From Arthrobacter sp. 260 (GTDB taxonomy: Bacteria > Actinomycetota > Actinomycetes > Actinomycetales > Micrococcaceae), in the NCBI RefSeq assembly GCF_013116745.1, contig NZ_JABFOE010000017.1:16181-80180 (forward strand): 64,000 nt of DNA. Reading direction: 5' to 3'. Under the pieces are notes generated by a model. That model worked only from the letters and a program-made list of their open reading frames with translations, had not been told where the DNA came from and did not search any database. The translations under genes and the position numbers were made by a program. Of this stretch, positions 25,676 to 35,070 are shown one piece after another. Position 1 is the stretch's first letter. Every line of letters starts with the position of its first letter.

Positions 25676-27205
25676 ATGACCGCCCAGGTGCCAGCGGACG
25701 CCTCGCAGCCCCGGACGGATTCAGCCGTGGCTGACCGACCCAACGTGGCGGTCATTCAGGGATTCATTGGGTCCCTGCTGATGATGATCGGTTCGTACGG
25801 CGTGGGCTGGCTATCCCTGGCATCGGTGGAACTGCGCAGGATTCCGATCATCATCTGGATGCGGTTCGAACCGGCTGGCGCCGTGGTGTCGGTGTTGATC
25901 CTCGCGCTCGGCGGCATGCTGTTGGTCAGGTCCTGGCTGCGGCTCGGGCAGCGGCTCCACGGGTGGGGCCCGGAATCCCGACCGGTCATACTTCGTGCAG
26001 TCATCGCCTGGGGCGCGCCGATGTGTCTGGCGCTGCCGTTGTTCAGCAGGGACGTGTTTGCCTACATCGCCCAGGGGCAGGTGGTTCTCTCCGGGTTGAA
26101 CCCCTACGTCGACGGCTATTCGCAGATCTCCAACTACCTGCAAATCGGGGCAGACGACATGTGGGCGCAAAGCCCTACCCCGTACGGCCCCGTGTTCCTC
26201 TGGATCGAAGCCCTGGTCGTGGGCATCACCAATGGGCAACCCGATTTCTCGGTGCTCCTGTTCCGACTTATCGCGATCGTCGGGGTGGCGATGTGTGTCT
26301 ACTACGTGCCCAAGCTCGCGGAACTGCACGGCATCAATCCCAACCGGGCGCTCTGGCTTACCGCCGCGAACCCGCTCTTCCTGATCAACTTCATTGCCAG
26401 CATCCACAATGATGCGCTGATGATTGGTCTCGCACTCTGCGGCCTGTACCTCGCCGCGACCCAGAAGCCGTGGCGTGCGGTGGTCCTGGTCACGCTGTCG
26501 GTCGCGATCAAACCCATCACGCTGATCTTCCTCCCGTTCATCGGGCTGATGTGGGCCGGCAAGGGGGCAAGCTGGCGGCGGAAGTTCCTCTACTGGGCCC
26601 TCACGGCCGGCATCTCCTTCGGGATCCTGTGGGTGATGGGGCTGATCAACGGCTTCGGGTTCGGCTGGGTGGGTGCGCTGAGCACTCCCGGTAGCGTCTG
26701 GATCTGGTACGCGCCGATCGGTTTTCTGGGCATGGTCGTCATGATCCTCGGGGATGCGGTGGGGCTCGACGGCCAGGCCTTCGCCGAAGTGGTGTACCTG
26801 ATCGGTCGGCTTGTGGCGCTGGCAATCATCGGCTGGCTGATGTTCACCGGGGAATACAGCAGACTGGTGCGCCGCCTGGCCCTGGCATTCGCTGCGATCG
26901 TCTTCCTCGCCCCCATGATCCAGTCCTGGTACGTGGTCTGGCTGATCCCGCTGTTCGCAGTTACCGGTATCCGCAACGACTGGCAGGTCAAAACCCTCTA
27001 CTTCCTCGTGTCCTTCTTCATGATCTACGCCATTTCGGACCAGCTGGATATTTTCCCCTATTTCGAACTGAGCCTGACGGTCGCACGGCAGGTGGCAGCG
27101 GTCGTCGCGCTGGGCTTTGCGCTGTACCTGGTTTTTGTTGATCCGAAGACAAAAATCCTGTTCCGGAAACGGTACGAGGAGCCGGTCGCGGGCGAGCTAC
27201 GCTAG
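25676..27205 (+). CDS. polyprenyl-phosphomannose-dependent alpha-1,6-mannosyltransferase (MptB-like)
   Basis: Integral membrane glycosyltransferase of the GT-C type, 509 aa with about 13 membrane helices. It should extend the mannan backbone of lipomannan-type glycolipids on the outer membrane face, using polyprenyl-phosphomannose. The first large loop has FSRDVFAYIAQGQVVLSGLN, in which the aspartate is the expected catalytic residue, and the following SPTPYGPVFLW is typical of MptA/MptB. Single gene, ATG start. MptB rather than MptA is a guess from overall resemblance. Confidence 0.85.
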   Translation: MTAQVPADASQPRTDSAVADRPNVAVIQGFIGSLLMMIGSYGVGWLSLASVELRRIPIIIWMRFEPAGAVVSVLILALGGMLLVRSWLRLGQRLHGWGPESRPVILRAVIAWGAPMCLALPLFSRDVFAYIAQGQVVLSGLNPYVDGYSQISNYLQIGADDMWAQSPTPYGPVFLWIEALVVGITNGQPDFSVLLFRLIAIVGVAMCVYYVPKLAELHGINPNRALWLTAANPLFLINFIASIHNDALMIGLALCGLYLAATQKPWRAVVLVTLSVAIKPITLIFLPFIGLMWAGKGASWRRKFLYWALTAGISFGILWVMGLINGFGFGWVGALSTPGSVWIWYAPIGFLGMVVMILGDAVGLDGQAFAEVVYLIGRLVALAIIGWLMFTGEYSRLVRRLALAFAAIVFLAPMIQSWYVVWLIPLFAVTGIRNDWQVKTLYFLVSFFMIYAISDQLDIFPYFELSLTVARQVAAVVALGFALYLVFVDPKTKILFRKRYEEPVAGELR

Positions 27206-27260
27206 CGGGCGCTGGCCGGTCAAACATGCTTTCTGTGGCCGAACCGGCGATACTTGGACG

Positions 27261-27671
27261 ATGACCGACTCCACAGAACACATCATCAGCGGCGAATTCG
27301 AGATCTCTGTCTGGAGCCCGGAACCCTACTCAGTACCAGGTTCCTCGAGCGAACTGACCAAGGTGAGCGCGACGAAGGTCTTCAGCGGCGGGCTGATCGG
27401 CACCAGTTCAGCAGAGCTGCTGATGGCTGGCAACGACTATGGCGCAGGGTATGTTGCCTCCGAGGTCTTCACCGGTTCGGTCGATGGCAGGGAAGGCACC
27501 GTGATCGTGCAGCACTGGGGGATCGCTGAAGGCACCGCAGCCGCCAGTTCCGGCCACATCATTCCGGGATCCGGGACCGACGGTCTCAAGGGAATTTCCG
27601 GCAAGGCCGTGTATTCACAGGACGCTGCAGGGCAGCACCACCTGGAGCTCAAGGTCACTTTCGGAGACTAG
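27261..27671 (+). CDS. DUF3224 family protein
   Basis: 136 aa soluble protein of beta-rich character. The features ATKVFSGGLIGTSSAELLMA and YVASEVFTGSVDGREGTVIVQH match the DUF3224 family (allene oxide cyclase-like barrel by fold prediction in relatives). Role unknown. It follows the mannosyltransferase by 55 bp and may be co-transcribed. Its stop codon overlaps by four bases with the end of the convergent membrane protein gene. Confidence 0.8.
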   Translation: MTDSTEHIISGEFEISVWSPEPYSVPGSSSELTKVSATKVFSGGLIGTSSAELLMAGNDYGAGYVASEVFTGSVDGREGTVIVQHWGIAEGTAAASSGHIIPGSGTDGLKGISGKAVYSQDAAGQHHLELKVTFGD

Positions 27672-28177
27672 CATTCACCAGTGATCGCCGGTGCGGGATT
27701 TCCCGCACCGGTACGGCGTCGGCCGTCCCCACCGAGATCCGGCCTCACCCTCAGGGCCAGCAGGACAAAGGCAAGTCCGGCGGCCGTGTGCATGCAGGCG
27801 AGCAGTACACCGGTCAGCAGGTCGTGCGCCCCCACCAGAACGAACTGAACGCTGATCGCTGCGACCGCGGCCCCAGCAACCATTACCGTCGCCGTCCAGC
27901 GAGGCGACCGATGCGCAGTGAAAGCCAGCAGGCAGGCTCCGAGCACAATCGGAAGAAGCGTCTTCCAGACGACATCCCCCGGAATGATGAGGTGGTTCGG
28001 CGCGCCCACCCCCGGGTCCACCCGAAGGGCGGCGCCCGCACCCTTCCCGATGGCATAGAGGCCAAGGTTCACCGTGGCAGCCACCAGGCTGTAGGCGGCG
28101 CTCCGGAGCGCAAACCGTCGAGCACGGCGGTAGGGCCGCCGCGGTTGGTGGGCGCCCTTGCTGGCGCTGGATAACAT
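27668..28177 (-). CDS. DUF6069-like four-helix membrane protein
   Basis: 169 aa with four predicted membrane helices after a basic N-terminal tail (RRPYRRARRFALRS). The pattern AAYSLVAATVNLGLYAIGKG and VVWKTLLPIVLGACLLAFTAHR fits DUF6069, common and uncharacterised in actinobacteria. The ATG at 28177 was chosen because AGGAG lies six bases upstream; the longer in-frame start at 28249 has no ribosome site. It lies directly downstream of a broken ECF sigma factor gene on the same strand. Confidence 0.72.
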   Translation of the reverse strand: MLSSASKGAHQPRRPYRRARRFALRSAAYSLVAATVNLGLYAIGKGAGAALRVDPGVGAPNHLIIPGDVVWKTLLPIVLGACLLAFTAHRSPRWTATVMVAGAAVAAISVQFVLVGAHDLLTGVLLACMHTAAGLAFVLLALRVRPDLGGDGRRRTGAGNPAPAITGEC

Positions 28178-28280
28178 GTCTGCTCCTGGGTGGATCCGGC
28201 TGACGGGCTGGTAGCACCTGGGACAAGACACGCCGTCCGATCGTGACATCGGGGGACAGTTATTGCTGGACGGGAGTTAT

Positions 28281-28806
28281 CTACCGCTGCCGCTTGCGGG
28301 CGAGGTAGACGGCGTGGATCGACCAGGCGTCCGCTACCTGGCCCAGATGGCCGAGCTTCTCCGGGTTGATCACTGAGTTGACCGACTGGACGCGCCCCTG
28401 AACAATGCTGAGCACCATGACGCTCAGAACCCGCCCTGTCTCATCCCTGAACACAGCACCGGGCTGCCCATTGACCTCCTGGCGCTCCAGGGTGATGCCG
28501 ATCTGGGTGAACTGCGGCTGAACAGAAAGGAGCAGCCGTGCCACCTTGTCCGCGCCGACGACGCTCCGCTGGACGCTCGGCGCCTTCCCGCCACTGTCCG
28601 CCGCCAGCCGCACATCAGCGGCGAGGAGGCCCCGGAGTTCCTCCAGATCCCCCCTCGTCAACGCGGCGAAGAACCAGAATACGGTAGGCGACTGAGAACA
28701 TCAGGGGCCGGAGATCCTCGAATTCGGTCACCCGCGCAGCATCAAAAGCACTGGACGTTTCGCCGCCCGCCCTCAGATGTTCCGGTTCACCACCCGACCG
28801 AGACAT
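28281..28806 (-). pseudogene. ECF41-type sigma factor (SigJ-like), internal deletion and frameshift
   Basis: Two fragments of one gene are joined. The 5' part encodes the beginning of sigma region 2 (VTEFEDLRPLMFSVAYRIL) and then runs out of frame. In another frame, from about 28680 down, follows the C-terminal SnoaL-like domain (FFAALTRGDLEELRGLLAADV), ending with the ECF41 landmark INPEKLGHLGQVADAW. The rest of sigma region 2 and all of region 4, roughly 150 residues, are missing, so it cannot act as a sigma factor. The SnoaL-like part (28281-28661, 126 aa) could be made alone from the internal ATG, but I think the locus is decayed. Confidence 0.8.
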
Positions 28807-28914
28807 CGCCCCACTTCCGGACCGTTCAGCAGCTCTCGGGAAGCTGCTGTGGGCCCTAGGCTACGACGGCAGGAATCGGCAGTCCAGAGCGTTGACCCAT
28901 CGGCGTGATTCTTG

Positions 28915-28987
28915 TGCCCCCGGCGCGACTCGAACGCGCAACCTACGGATTAGAAGGCCGTTGCTCTATCCATTGAGCTACGGGGGC
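28915..28987 (-). tRNA. tRNA-Arg (anticodon TCT)
   Basis: Read leftward: acceptor GCCCCCG pairs with CGGGGGC; anticodon loop CTTCTAA gives TCT; T arm TTCGAGT. No CCA is encoded. The last pair of the anticodon stem (C31-T39) is a mismatch, with ACGGC opposite TCCGT. Confidence 0.94.
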
Positions 28988-29190
28988 CGACGGCGGAGAT
29001 CTCCACGCCACCGCAAGTTTATCGTCAAGTTGGACGAACGCCAGTCGGCGACTCTCCCTCCACCTAGTTCCCTTCCCTCAGGATGTCCACATAACCGGAT
29101 CGGGTACCGTCTGTGCCCGCGCGCAAACAGGAGACTGGATGCTGTTGGCAAGCCAGCCAGCATCCAGATATCTGCTGAAGGGTACGACCG

Positions 29191-29775
29191 ATGAGTGACA
29201 ACATCACCGTCCGCGGCTACGTGGCCACCGACGTCAAAACGGGAGTGGCAGTGAGCGGCCTCGCCTACGCGAGTTTCCGGATGTGTTCGACCGAACGCCG
29301 GTTCGACCGCCAGAACAATTCATGGACTGATGGCCAGACCAACTGGTACACCGTGTCAATGTTCCGCCAGCTTGCCACCAATGCCGGGGTGAGCATCAAG
29401 AAGGGCGACAAGGTGGTGGTCAGCGGGCGCCTGCGGGTCCGGCCCTGGATCCGTGAGGACGGCCGCACCGGTACCTCGGTGGACATTGATGCCGACACGG
29501 CCGGACACGACCTGATGTGGGGTACTGCACACTTTCGGCGTACCAGTGCTGACCGTTCCGGGACCGAGACCTCGACCGCCGGCGATCCACCGGATGTCCA
29601 GGACTCCGATGTCGATGATCCGGACGTTGATCGGGACACCGGTGAGATCTTCGACCGTCCGGGTGATGAGGCTGCTCCTGGTGGCCAGGAGACCTCCGGG
29701 GCGGACCCCTCCGACGATGCCGACCACGCCGGGGGCGAGCAATCAGGCCGTCAACTCAGCGACGCGCCGTTCTAG
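29191..29775 (+). CDS. ssb: single-stranded DNA-binding protein
   Basis: 194 aa. An OB fold spans residues ~1-115 (ITVRGYVATDVKTGVAVSG, WYTVSMFRQLATNAG, VVVSGRLRVRPW). The remainder is a long acidic disordered tail ending QLSDAPF, a variant of the DDDIPF tip through which SSB recruits repair proteins. The sequence is more divergent than the main replication SSB of actinobacteria, so it may be a second, accessory SSB; the replication copy usually sits between rpsF and rpsR, not here. ATG with GAAGGG upstream. Confidence 0.85.
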   Translation: MSDNITVRGYVATDVKTGVAVSGLAYASFRMCSTERRFDRQNNSWTDGQTNWYTVSMFRQLATNAGVSIKKGDKVVVSGRLRVRPWIREDGRTGTSVDIDADTAGHDLMWGTAHFRRTSADRSGTETSTAGDPPDVQDSDVDDPDVDRDTGEIFDRPGDEAAPGGQETSGADPSDDADHAGGEQSGRQLSDAPF

Positions 29776-29826
29776 TACCGCTACGACTGTCGCGCCCACA
29801 AATGGGAGATAGGTGGGTGCAGCGAC

Positions 29827-29832
29827 TAGCCT
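29827..29832 (+). promoter_or_regulatory. -10 element, leaderless promoter of ettA
   Basis: TAGCCT followed by TGAGGT and the ATG at 29839; the GAGG there is too close to the ATG to serve as a ribosome site. Confidence 0.45.
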
Positions 29833-29838
29833 TGAGGT

Positions 29839-31521
29839 ATGGCGGAATTTATCTACACAATGACCAAGGCACGCAAGGCTGTCGGCGACAAAGTAATCCT
29901 CGACGACGTCAGCATGTCCTTTTATCCTGGCGCGAAGATCGGCGTCGTGGGTCCCAACGGCTCGGGCAAGTCGACCATCCTGAAGATCATGGCGGGTCTT
30001 GACACTCCCTCCAACGGTGAAGCAAAGCTGAGCGCCGGCTACTCGGTGGGAATCCTGCTGCAGGAACCACCACTGAATGAGGAAAAAACTGTCCTGGGCA
30101 ATGTGCAGGAAGGCGTCGGGGAAATCTACGGCAAGATCCAGCGGTTCAACGAGATCTCCGAAGAAATGGCCAACCCCGACGCGGATTTCGATACGCTGCT
30201 CGAGGAAATGGGCAAACTCCAGGAAGCTATCGACTCCGCCGACGCGTGGGACCTCGATTCGCAACTGGAACAGGCGATGGACGCTCTGCGCTGCCCACCG
30301 CCCGACACGGACGTCACGATTCTCTCCGGTGGTGAACGGCGCCGCGTCGCGCTGTGCAAGCTTCTCCTGCAGAAGCCCGACCTGTTGCTCCTCGATGAGC
30401 CCACTAACCACCTTGACGCCGAAAGCGTGCTCTGGCTCGAGCAGCACCTGAAAAGCTACTCGGGCGCCGTCCTGGCCGTAACCCACGACCGGTACTTCCT
30501 GGATCACGTCGCCCAGTGGATCGCCGAAGTGGACCGCGGTCACCTTTACCCCTATGAAGGCAACTACTCCACGTACCTGGAGAAGAAGCGCGCACGCCTT
30601 GAGGTGCAGGGCAAGAAGGACGCCAAGCAGTCCAAGCGCCTCACCGAGGAACTGGAATGGGTCCGCTCCAACGCCAAGGGCCGCCAGACCAAGTCCAAGG
30701 CACGGCTGGCGCGGTACGAAGAGATGGCTTCTGAGGCTGAGCGCACCAAGAAGCTCGATTTCGAAGAGATCCAGATCCCGCCCGGCCCACGACTGGGCAA
30801 CCAGGTCATCGAGGCCACCGACCTGCGGAAGGGCTACGACGACCGGATCCTGATCGACGGACTGTCCTTCTCACTGCCCCGCAACGGCATCGTCGGTGTC
30901 ATCGGCCCCAACGGTGTGGGTAAGACCACGCTGTTCAAGACCATCGTGGGGCTCGAACCGATCGACGGCGGCAAGCTGACGATCGGTGATTCGGTCAAGA
31001 TTTCCTACGTTGACCAGTCGCGTGGCGGCATTGACCCAGAAAAGACCCTGTGGGAGGTCGTCTCCAACGGTCACGACTTCATCCAGGTGGGCCAGGTGGA
31101 GATGCCGTCAAGGGCCTACGTGTCAGCGTTCGGCTTCAAGGGCCCGGATCAGCAGAAGCGTGCCGGAGTGCTCTCCGGTGGTGAGCGCAACCGGTTGAAC
31201 CTGGCGTTGACCCTCAAACAGGGCGGAAACCTGTTGCTGCTTGACGAACCGACCAACGACCTCGACGTCGAAACGCTCTCCAGCCTGGAGAACGCGCTCC
31301 TCGAGTTCCCCGGCTGCGCCGTGGTGGTCTCGCACGACCGGTGGTTCCTCGACCGGGTAGTCACTCACATCCTCGCCTACGAAGGCACCGAGGAGAACCC
31401 GGACAAGTGGTACTGGTTCGAAGGCAACTTCGAGTCCTACGAGGAGAACAAGGTAGAGCGCCTCGGCGCCGACGCGGCGAAGCCTCACCGCGTCACCCAC
31501 CGCCGCCTTACCCGCGACTAG
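29839..31521 (+). CDS. ettA: energy-dependent translational throttle protein EttA (ABC-F)
   Basis: 560 aa ribosome-associated ABC-F ATPase that binds the E site and gates the first elongation step according to ATP/ADP level. Two ABC domains: Walker A GPNGSGKST (about residue 38) and GPNGVGKTT (about 355), signatures LSGGERRRVAL and LSGGERNRLNL, and Walker B segments LLLLDEPTNHLD and LLLLDEPTNDLD. The basic inter-domain linker (KSKARLARYEEM) is the P-site tRNA interaction motif region. Length and sequence are near-canonical for EttA. Single gene with a strong terminator behind it. Confidence 0.96.
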   Translation: MAEFIYTMTKARKAVGDKVILDDVSMSFYPGAKIGVVGPNGSGKSTILKIMAGLDTPSNGEAKLSAGYSVGILLQEPPLNEEKTVLGNVQEGVGEIYGKIQRFNEISEEMANPDADFDTLLEEMGKLQEAIDSADAWDLDSQLEQAMDALRCPPPDTDVTILSGGERRRVALCKLLLQKPDLLLLDEPTNHLDAESVLWLEQHLKSYSGAVLAVTHDRYFLDHVAQWIAEVDRGHLYPYEGNYSTYLEKKRARLEVQGKKDAKQSKRLTEELEWVRSNAKGRQTKSKARLARYEEMASEAERTKKLDFEEIQIPPGPRLGNQVIEATDLRKGYDDRILIDGLSFSLPRNGIVGVIGPNGVGKTTLFKTIVGLEPIDGGKLTIGDSVKISYVDQSRGGIDPEKTLWEVVSNGHDFIQVGQVEMPSRAYVSAFGFKGPDQQKRAGVLSGGERNRLNLALTLKQGGNLLLLDEPTNDLDVETLSSLENALLEFPGCAVVVSHDRWFLDRVVTHILAYEGTEENPDKWYWFEGNFESYEENKVERLGADAAKPHRVTHRRLTRD

Positions 31522-31555
31522 TACCAGCACTGCCGCAGGTCAGGCCGGCCAGGCA

Positions 31556-31612
31556 AGAAAAAGAGCGCGCCCTGCGGTGACCAGTCGGTGGTCACCGCAG
31601 GGCGCCCTTTTG
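31556..31612. terminator. bidirectional terminator between ettA and tesB
   Basis: GCGCCCTGCGGTGACCA pairs with TGGTCACCGCAGGGCGC. On the + strand it is followed by CCTTTTGC and on the - strand by a run of five T residues, so it can serve both convergent genes. Confidence 0.85.
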
Positions 31613-31645
31613 CTTAACCTGATGACAGGGCTTGCGCCGGGACGG

Positions 31646-32530
31646 TCAGTCGGGCACCCGGACCATTCCCTCCTGGGCAACGGTGGCCACAAGTTCCCCG
31701 GCACGGTTGAAGATCTGCCCAGTGGACAGGCCGCGGGCTCCCGACGCGCTGGGGGACCGTTGCACATACAGCAGCCACTCGTCCACCCTGACCGGACGGT
31801 GCCACCACATGGCGTGATCCAGGCTCGCGATACTCATCCCCGGTGTAATCCAGCTCAACCCGTGCTGGCGCAGGATCGATTCCAGCAGCGTGTAGTCGCT
31901 GGCGTAGGCGAGGGCCGCCCGGTGGAGTCCCTGGTCGGAGGGCATCGGGGCGAACGTCTTCATCCACACGGCGTTGTGAGCCACCCGATCGCCGTTGTGC
32001 TGCACATAGAGCGCACCGTCCACATGCCGGATGTCGAACGGACGGTCGAAGGACCAGGCCTTCGCCAGCGGATGGTCCATCTTGCCCAACAGGTCGGCAG
32101 TGCTGGGCAGCGTCTCGGGATCCGGCATACCCTCAGGCATTCTTTCCTGGTGGCTGAGACCGTCGTCGGGCTGCTGGAACGACGCGATCATTGACAGGAT
32201 CGGCACACCATTCTGGTAGGCATGGGTTCGACGCGCCGAGAAGGAACGTCCGTCCCGCAATCTCTGGACGCCAAACGTAATCGGCTGCAACGCATCGCCG
32301 GCCCGGAGGAAGTAGGCGTGCATCGAGTGGACCTCACGGGTCGGCTCAACCGTACGGATCGCAGCAACCAAAGCCTGCCCCAGTACCTGACCCCCGAAGA
32401 TCCGCCGCCCCGCCTGCTGCACCGAGGTTCCCACAAAGATTTCCTCGTCGGTCTGCGCCCCGTCAGCGCTGCTTAGGTCAAGCAGATCGACCAGGGTTTG
32501 GGTGGGATCGACCGTGGACTCGACTGCCAT
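31646..32530 (-). CDS. tesB: acyl-CoA thioesterase II
   Basis: Hydrolyses medium- and long-chain acyl-CoA. 294 aa double hot-dog protein: the N-terminal repeat has RRIFGGQVLGQALVAAIRTV and VHSMHAYFLRAGD; the C-terminal repeat has SIASLDHAMWWHRPVRVDEW, with the catalytic aspartate in SLDHAMWWH as in E. coli TesB. It ends SGLSTGQIFNRAGELVATV-like, the normal family end. ATG start with AAGGAG. Shares a bidirectional terminator with ettA; its physiological substrate is not known. Confidence 0.94.
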   Translation of the reverse strand: MAVESTVDPTQTLVDLLDLSSADGAQTDEEIFVGTSVQQAGRRIFGGQVLGQALVAAIRTVEPTREVHSMHAYFLRAGDALQPITFGVQRLRDGRSFSARRTHAYQNGVPILSMIASFQQPDDGLSHQERMPEGMPDPETLPSTADLLGKMDHPLAKAWSFDRPFDIRHVDGALYVQHNGDRVAHNAVWMKTFAPMPSDQGLHRAALAYASDYTLLESILRQHGLSWITPGMSIASLDHAMWWHRPVRVDEWLLYVQRSPSASGARGLSTGQIFNRAGELVATVAQEGMVRVPD

Positions 32531-32695
32531 GGATCTGGTTCTCCTTGTGGTGCGGTGAAGGGGAGGGGGTAAGGTGCCGCGCGAACGGCGCGGAAAGTAC
32601 CTCTGACCTTAGACGCACCCGCGTCCACCGCTCAACATCGGCGGCGATTGTGGCTCTGGTTAGCCGGGGCCGCAACCGTTTGAGAGGATTGCAGC

Positions 32696-33178
32696 ATGCC
32701 CCGGATTCAACGCTTCCCCATTCAGCTTCGCTTCGGCGACGAGGATTCTTACGGACACGTCAACAATGTCCGGTTCCTCCAGTACCTTGAGGATGCCCGG
32801 GTGCAGTTCATCCATCTGCCGCTGGCGGACTCGGCTCCCGACGGCGCTGGGCAGCAGGACACGTTGTTGGATCTGATTGGTCCCGACCATTTCACCCTGG
32901 TCGCACGCCACGAGATTGAGTACTCGGCGCCCCTGAACTACCGGCCGGCGCCTCTGGACATCAGCATCTGGGTGACAGGAGTCGGCGGCTCCAGCTTCGA
33001 CCTCGGTTACCAGATTGCCGAGCCTGACGGGTCAGCGAGCTACGCCCTCGCGGCCTCCACCATGATCCTGGTGAACCGGACCACCGGCCGTCCGGCGAAA
33101 CTCAACGATGCGCAGCGTGCCGCGCTTGAGCACTGGCTCGGCGAACCAGTGGCTTTCCGACGCCGTTCGGAGGCCTAA
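32696..33178 (+). CDS. acyl-CoA thioesterase, YbgC/FadM hot-dog type
   Basis: 160 aa single hot-dog domain. The 4-hydroxybenzoyl-CoA thioesterase motif is present as RFGDEDSYGHVNNVRFLQYL, in which the aspartate after G and the HVNN segment form the active site. Substrate unknown; relatives act on short or long acyl-CoAs. Three bases separate it from the next gene, so the two are co-transcribed. It diverges from tesB, giving two unrelated thioesterases side by side. Confidence 0.9.
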   Translation: MPRIQRFPIQLRFGDEDSYGHVNNVRFLQYLEDARVQFIHLPLADSAPDGAGQQDTLLDLIGPDHFTLVARHEIEYSAPLNYRPAPLDISIWVTGVGGSSFDLGYQIAEPDGSASYALAASTMILVNRTTGRPAKLNDAQRAALEHWLGEPVAFRRRSEA

Positions 33179-33181
33179 CCG

Positions 33182-33853
33182 GTGGAACAACAACACTCAC
33201 CGACCTCCGAGCTGGTCTTCGCAGACCAGTGGAATGTCGCCGATCTGCGCACCTTCATTGCCCGCGCCCGCGCAGCAGAGGACGGCGCCGTCAGGTTGCA
33301 GGCAGCAGGGAGCGTCCTCGCCGCCTACATCTGTATCCTTCGCCCACGAATCCTGGGCGAAGCCACGCCGACAGTCCTGGGACTGCGGACCATGCCGCTC
33401 AACGCCCCCGCCCGCGTGGACACCACGGTGGCACTGGCGTCGGTGTCGGACCGGCTTGCGCGGATGGCCGAGGACGAAGTGGTGCTGCAAATCCCGCCCA
33501 CCACCGTCACCGAAAGCTGGGCGGGAGTTCTTCCGCCACGTTCCGGATGGGAGTCACAGGGGGACCTGGACGCCAGCGTGGTCGAGACCGCTGCCCGCGA
33601 CGGTATCCGCGAAGTTGCCGAGACCGTGCCCAACAATCCGGGTGCCCTGATCGTGAACAGCGCCCGGGGAGCAATCTGGGGCCGCAGCATCGAGGGTCTG
33701 CCGGTGGATGTCCCCGCGGGGGCAGCCTTCGGCGCTTTCGCCCTGGGCTTCCTTGCGAAGGGCGAACGCCCGGCGATCTTCACCAATGGACGATGGACCA
33801 GGATCAGCACCTCACGCGGCCACGTGCTGTCGCGGATCCCGACCGTGCTCTAG
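33182..33853 (+). CDS. conserved hypothetical protein
   Basis: 223 aa, GTG start, no membrane segment or signal peptide. I do not recognise a family. The N-terminal half is helical with many alanines (VADLRTFIARARAAEDGAVRLQAAG); the rest is mixed, with an NSARGAIWGRSIEGLPVDVP segment and a C-terminal stretch SRGHVLSRIP. It follows the hot-dog thioesterase by three bases and is probably translated from the same mRNA, so it may act with it. Codon use looks like its neighbours. Confidence 0.7.
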   Translation: MEQQHSPTSELVFADQWNVADLRTFIARARAAEDGAVRLQAAGSVLAAYICILRPRILGEATPTVLGLRTMPLNAPARVDTTVALASVSDRLARMAEDEVVLQIPPTTVTESWAGVLPPRSGWESQGDLDASVVETAARDGIREVAETVPNNPGALIVNSARGAIWGRSIEGLPVDVPAGAAFGAFALGFLAKGERPAIFTNGRWTRISTSRGHVLSRIPTVL

Positions 33854-33877
33854 CCAGCGGGTTCGCAGGGACGGGAC

Positions 33878-34363
33878 CTAGCGCTCGTCGGCAGAGTTGA
33901 CCATTGAATGAGCTGCCCGTTCCAGGTAGTCCCAGAGAGTCGCTTCGTGCAGGGGCGCCAGGTCAAGCGAATCGACCGCCGCGCGCATATGCGTCAGCCA
34001 ATGGTCGCGTGCCTGAGGCGACACGGTAAAGGGCATGTGCCGCATCCGCAGCCGGGGGTGGCCGCGCTGGTCCCCGTATGTCTTCGGGCCGCCCCAGTAC
34101 TGCTCCAGGAACATCAGCAACCGCTCCTTCGCGGGCCCCAGATCTTCCTCCGGATACATCGGCCGCAGCAGCTCATCCTCCGCGATGCCATCGTAGAAAA
34201 CGTCGACCAGCCGCACGAAGGTCGGGTGGCCGCCCACCGCCTCATAGAAGTTGTCGGTGTAGGCCGGCTGGTCGAAGCGTGGCCCCACCGGGGTCAGCTT
34301 GGCCAGCGGTTCACCGAACCGGGATGGGATGGGAATGCCTTCGGGACTTCCAGCGCTGGTCAT
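33878..34363 (-). CDS. glbO: group II truncated hemoglobin (HbO type)
   Basis: Small heme protein (161 aa) of the trHbO class, thought to handle oxygen, NO or peroxide near the membrane. Recognisable by [20 protein letters not shown], the [21 protein letters not shown] stretch (shown in part; W, both G and the final proximal histidine are conserved) and a tyrosine at the B10 region. About 35 extra residues precede the globin fold. ATG overlaps the mscS stop by one base (TAATG), so the two are translationally coupled. Confidence 0.93.
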   Translation of the reverse strand: MTSAGSPEGIPIPSRFGEPLAKLTPVGPRFDQPAYTDNFYEAVGGHPTFVRLVDVFYDGIAEDELLRPMYPEEDLGPAKERLLMFLEQYWGGPKTYGDQRGHPRLRMRHMPFTVSPQARDHWLTHMRAAVDSLDLAPLHEATLWDYLERAAHSMVNSADER

Positions 34364-34977
34364 TATTTCTCTCCTGTTGGTTCGTCGGCGGCTACCGGGG
34401 CCACGTAATTGCCCTGTGAACGGTTGCCCACTTTCATGATGTCCCCGTTCCGGATGTACCAGATGGCACCGTTCTCGTCGATCAGCCGGGTGATCCGCAG
34501 CCCGACCGACTGCACCACACCCACGGTGTCCCCGACCTCGATGGTGTCGCCGATCCCATACTGGTCCTCGAGGGTGATGAAGAATCCGAGGAACGCGTCC
34601 CGGATGATCTCGCGGGCGCCGAAGCCTATCGCTATACCCACAATGCCCACGCTCGCGAGGATCGGACCGATATCCACGCCGAGCGCCTGCAGCGCCATCA
34701 TGATGGCGATGATGGCGATGGTCAGTCCCGACACGCTGCGCAGCAGCGCTCCAATGGTTTCAGTGCGTTGGACCCGCCGCTTGTGGTCGAGCGTCCGAAG
34801 GACCGGCTGCGCCCACTTGAAGTGGGGCTTCTTGAAGAGGTCGGAACCGGTCCGTACCCGCCGCACCATCCGATTAATGACAAACCGGACCACCAGCCAC
34901 AACACCAGCCCTGCCACGATGATGATGGCGGCGTTCAGTAGCTGGTCTCCTAGACTAATCTCCGTGGGGGACTGCAT
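34363..34977 (-). CDS. mscS: small-conductance mechanosensitive channel, MscS family
   Basis: 204 aa. One or two N-terminal membrane helices, then a pore-lining helix region ([22 protein letters not shown]) and the beta domain [22 protein letters not shown], both typical of MscS. It opens under membrane tension to release solutes after osmotic downshift. It is shorter than E. coli MscS (286 aa) at the C-terminal end. It precedes glbO with overlapping stop/start. Confidence 0.92.
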   Translation of the reverse strand: MQSPTEISLGDQLLNAAIIIVAGLVLWLVVRFVINRMVRRVRTGSDLFKKPHFKWAQPVLRTLDHKRRVQRTETIGALLRSVSGLTIAIIAIMMALQALGVDIGPILASVGIVGIAIGFGAREIIRDAFLGFFITLEDQYGIGDTIEVGDTVGVVQSVGLRITRLIDENGAIWYIRNGDIMKVGNRSQGNYVAPVAADEPTGEK

Positions 34978-35058
34978 GGGGGAGTGACCGATTCCTTCAC
35001 TGGCTCAGGGGGCTCTCCGCGCGCGGCGGAAAGGGTGTCTGCTCCTAGGCTAGCGCCG

Positions 35059-35064
35059 TAGGCT
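35059..35064 (+). promoter_or_regulatory. -10 element, leaderless promoter of the epimerase gene
   Basis: TAGGCT followed by GGGCGG and the ATG at 35071. Confidence 0.45.
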
Positions 35065-35070
35065 GGGCGG

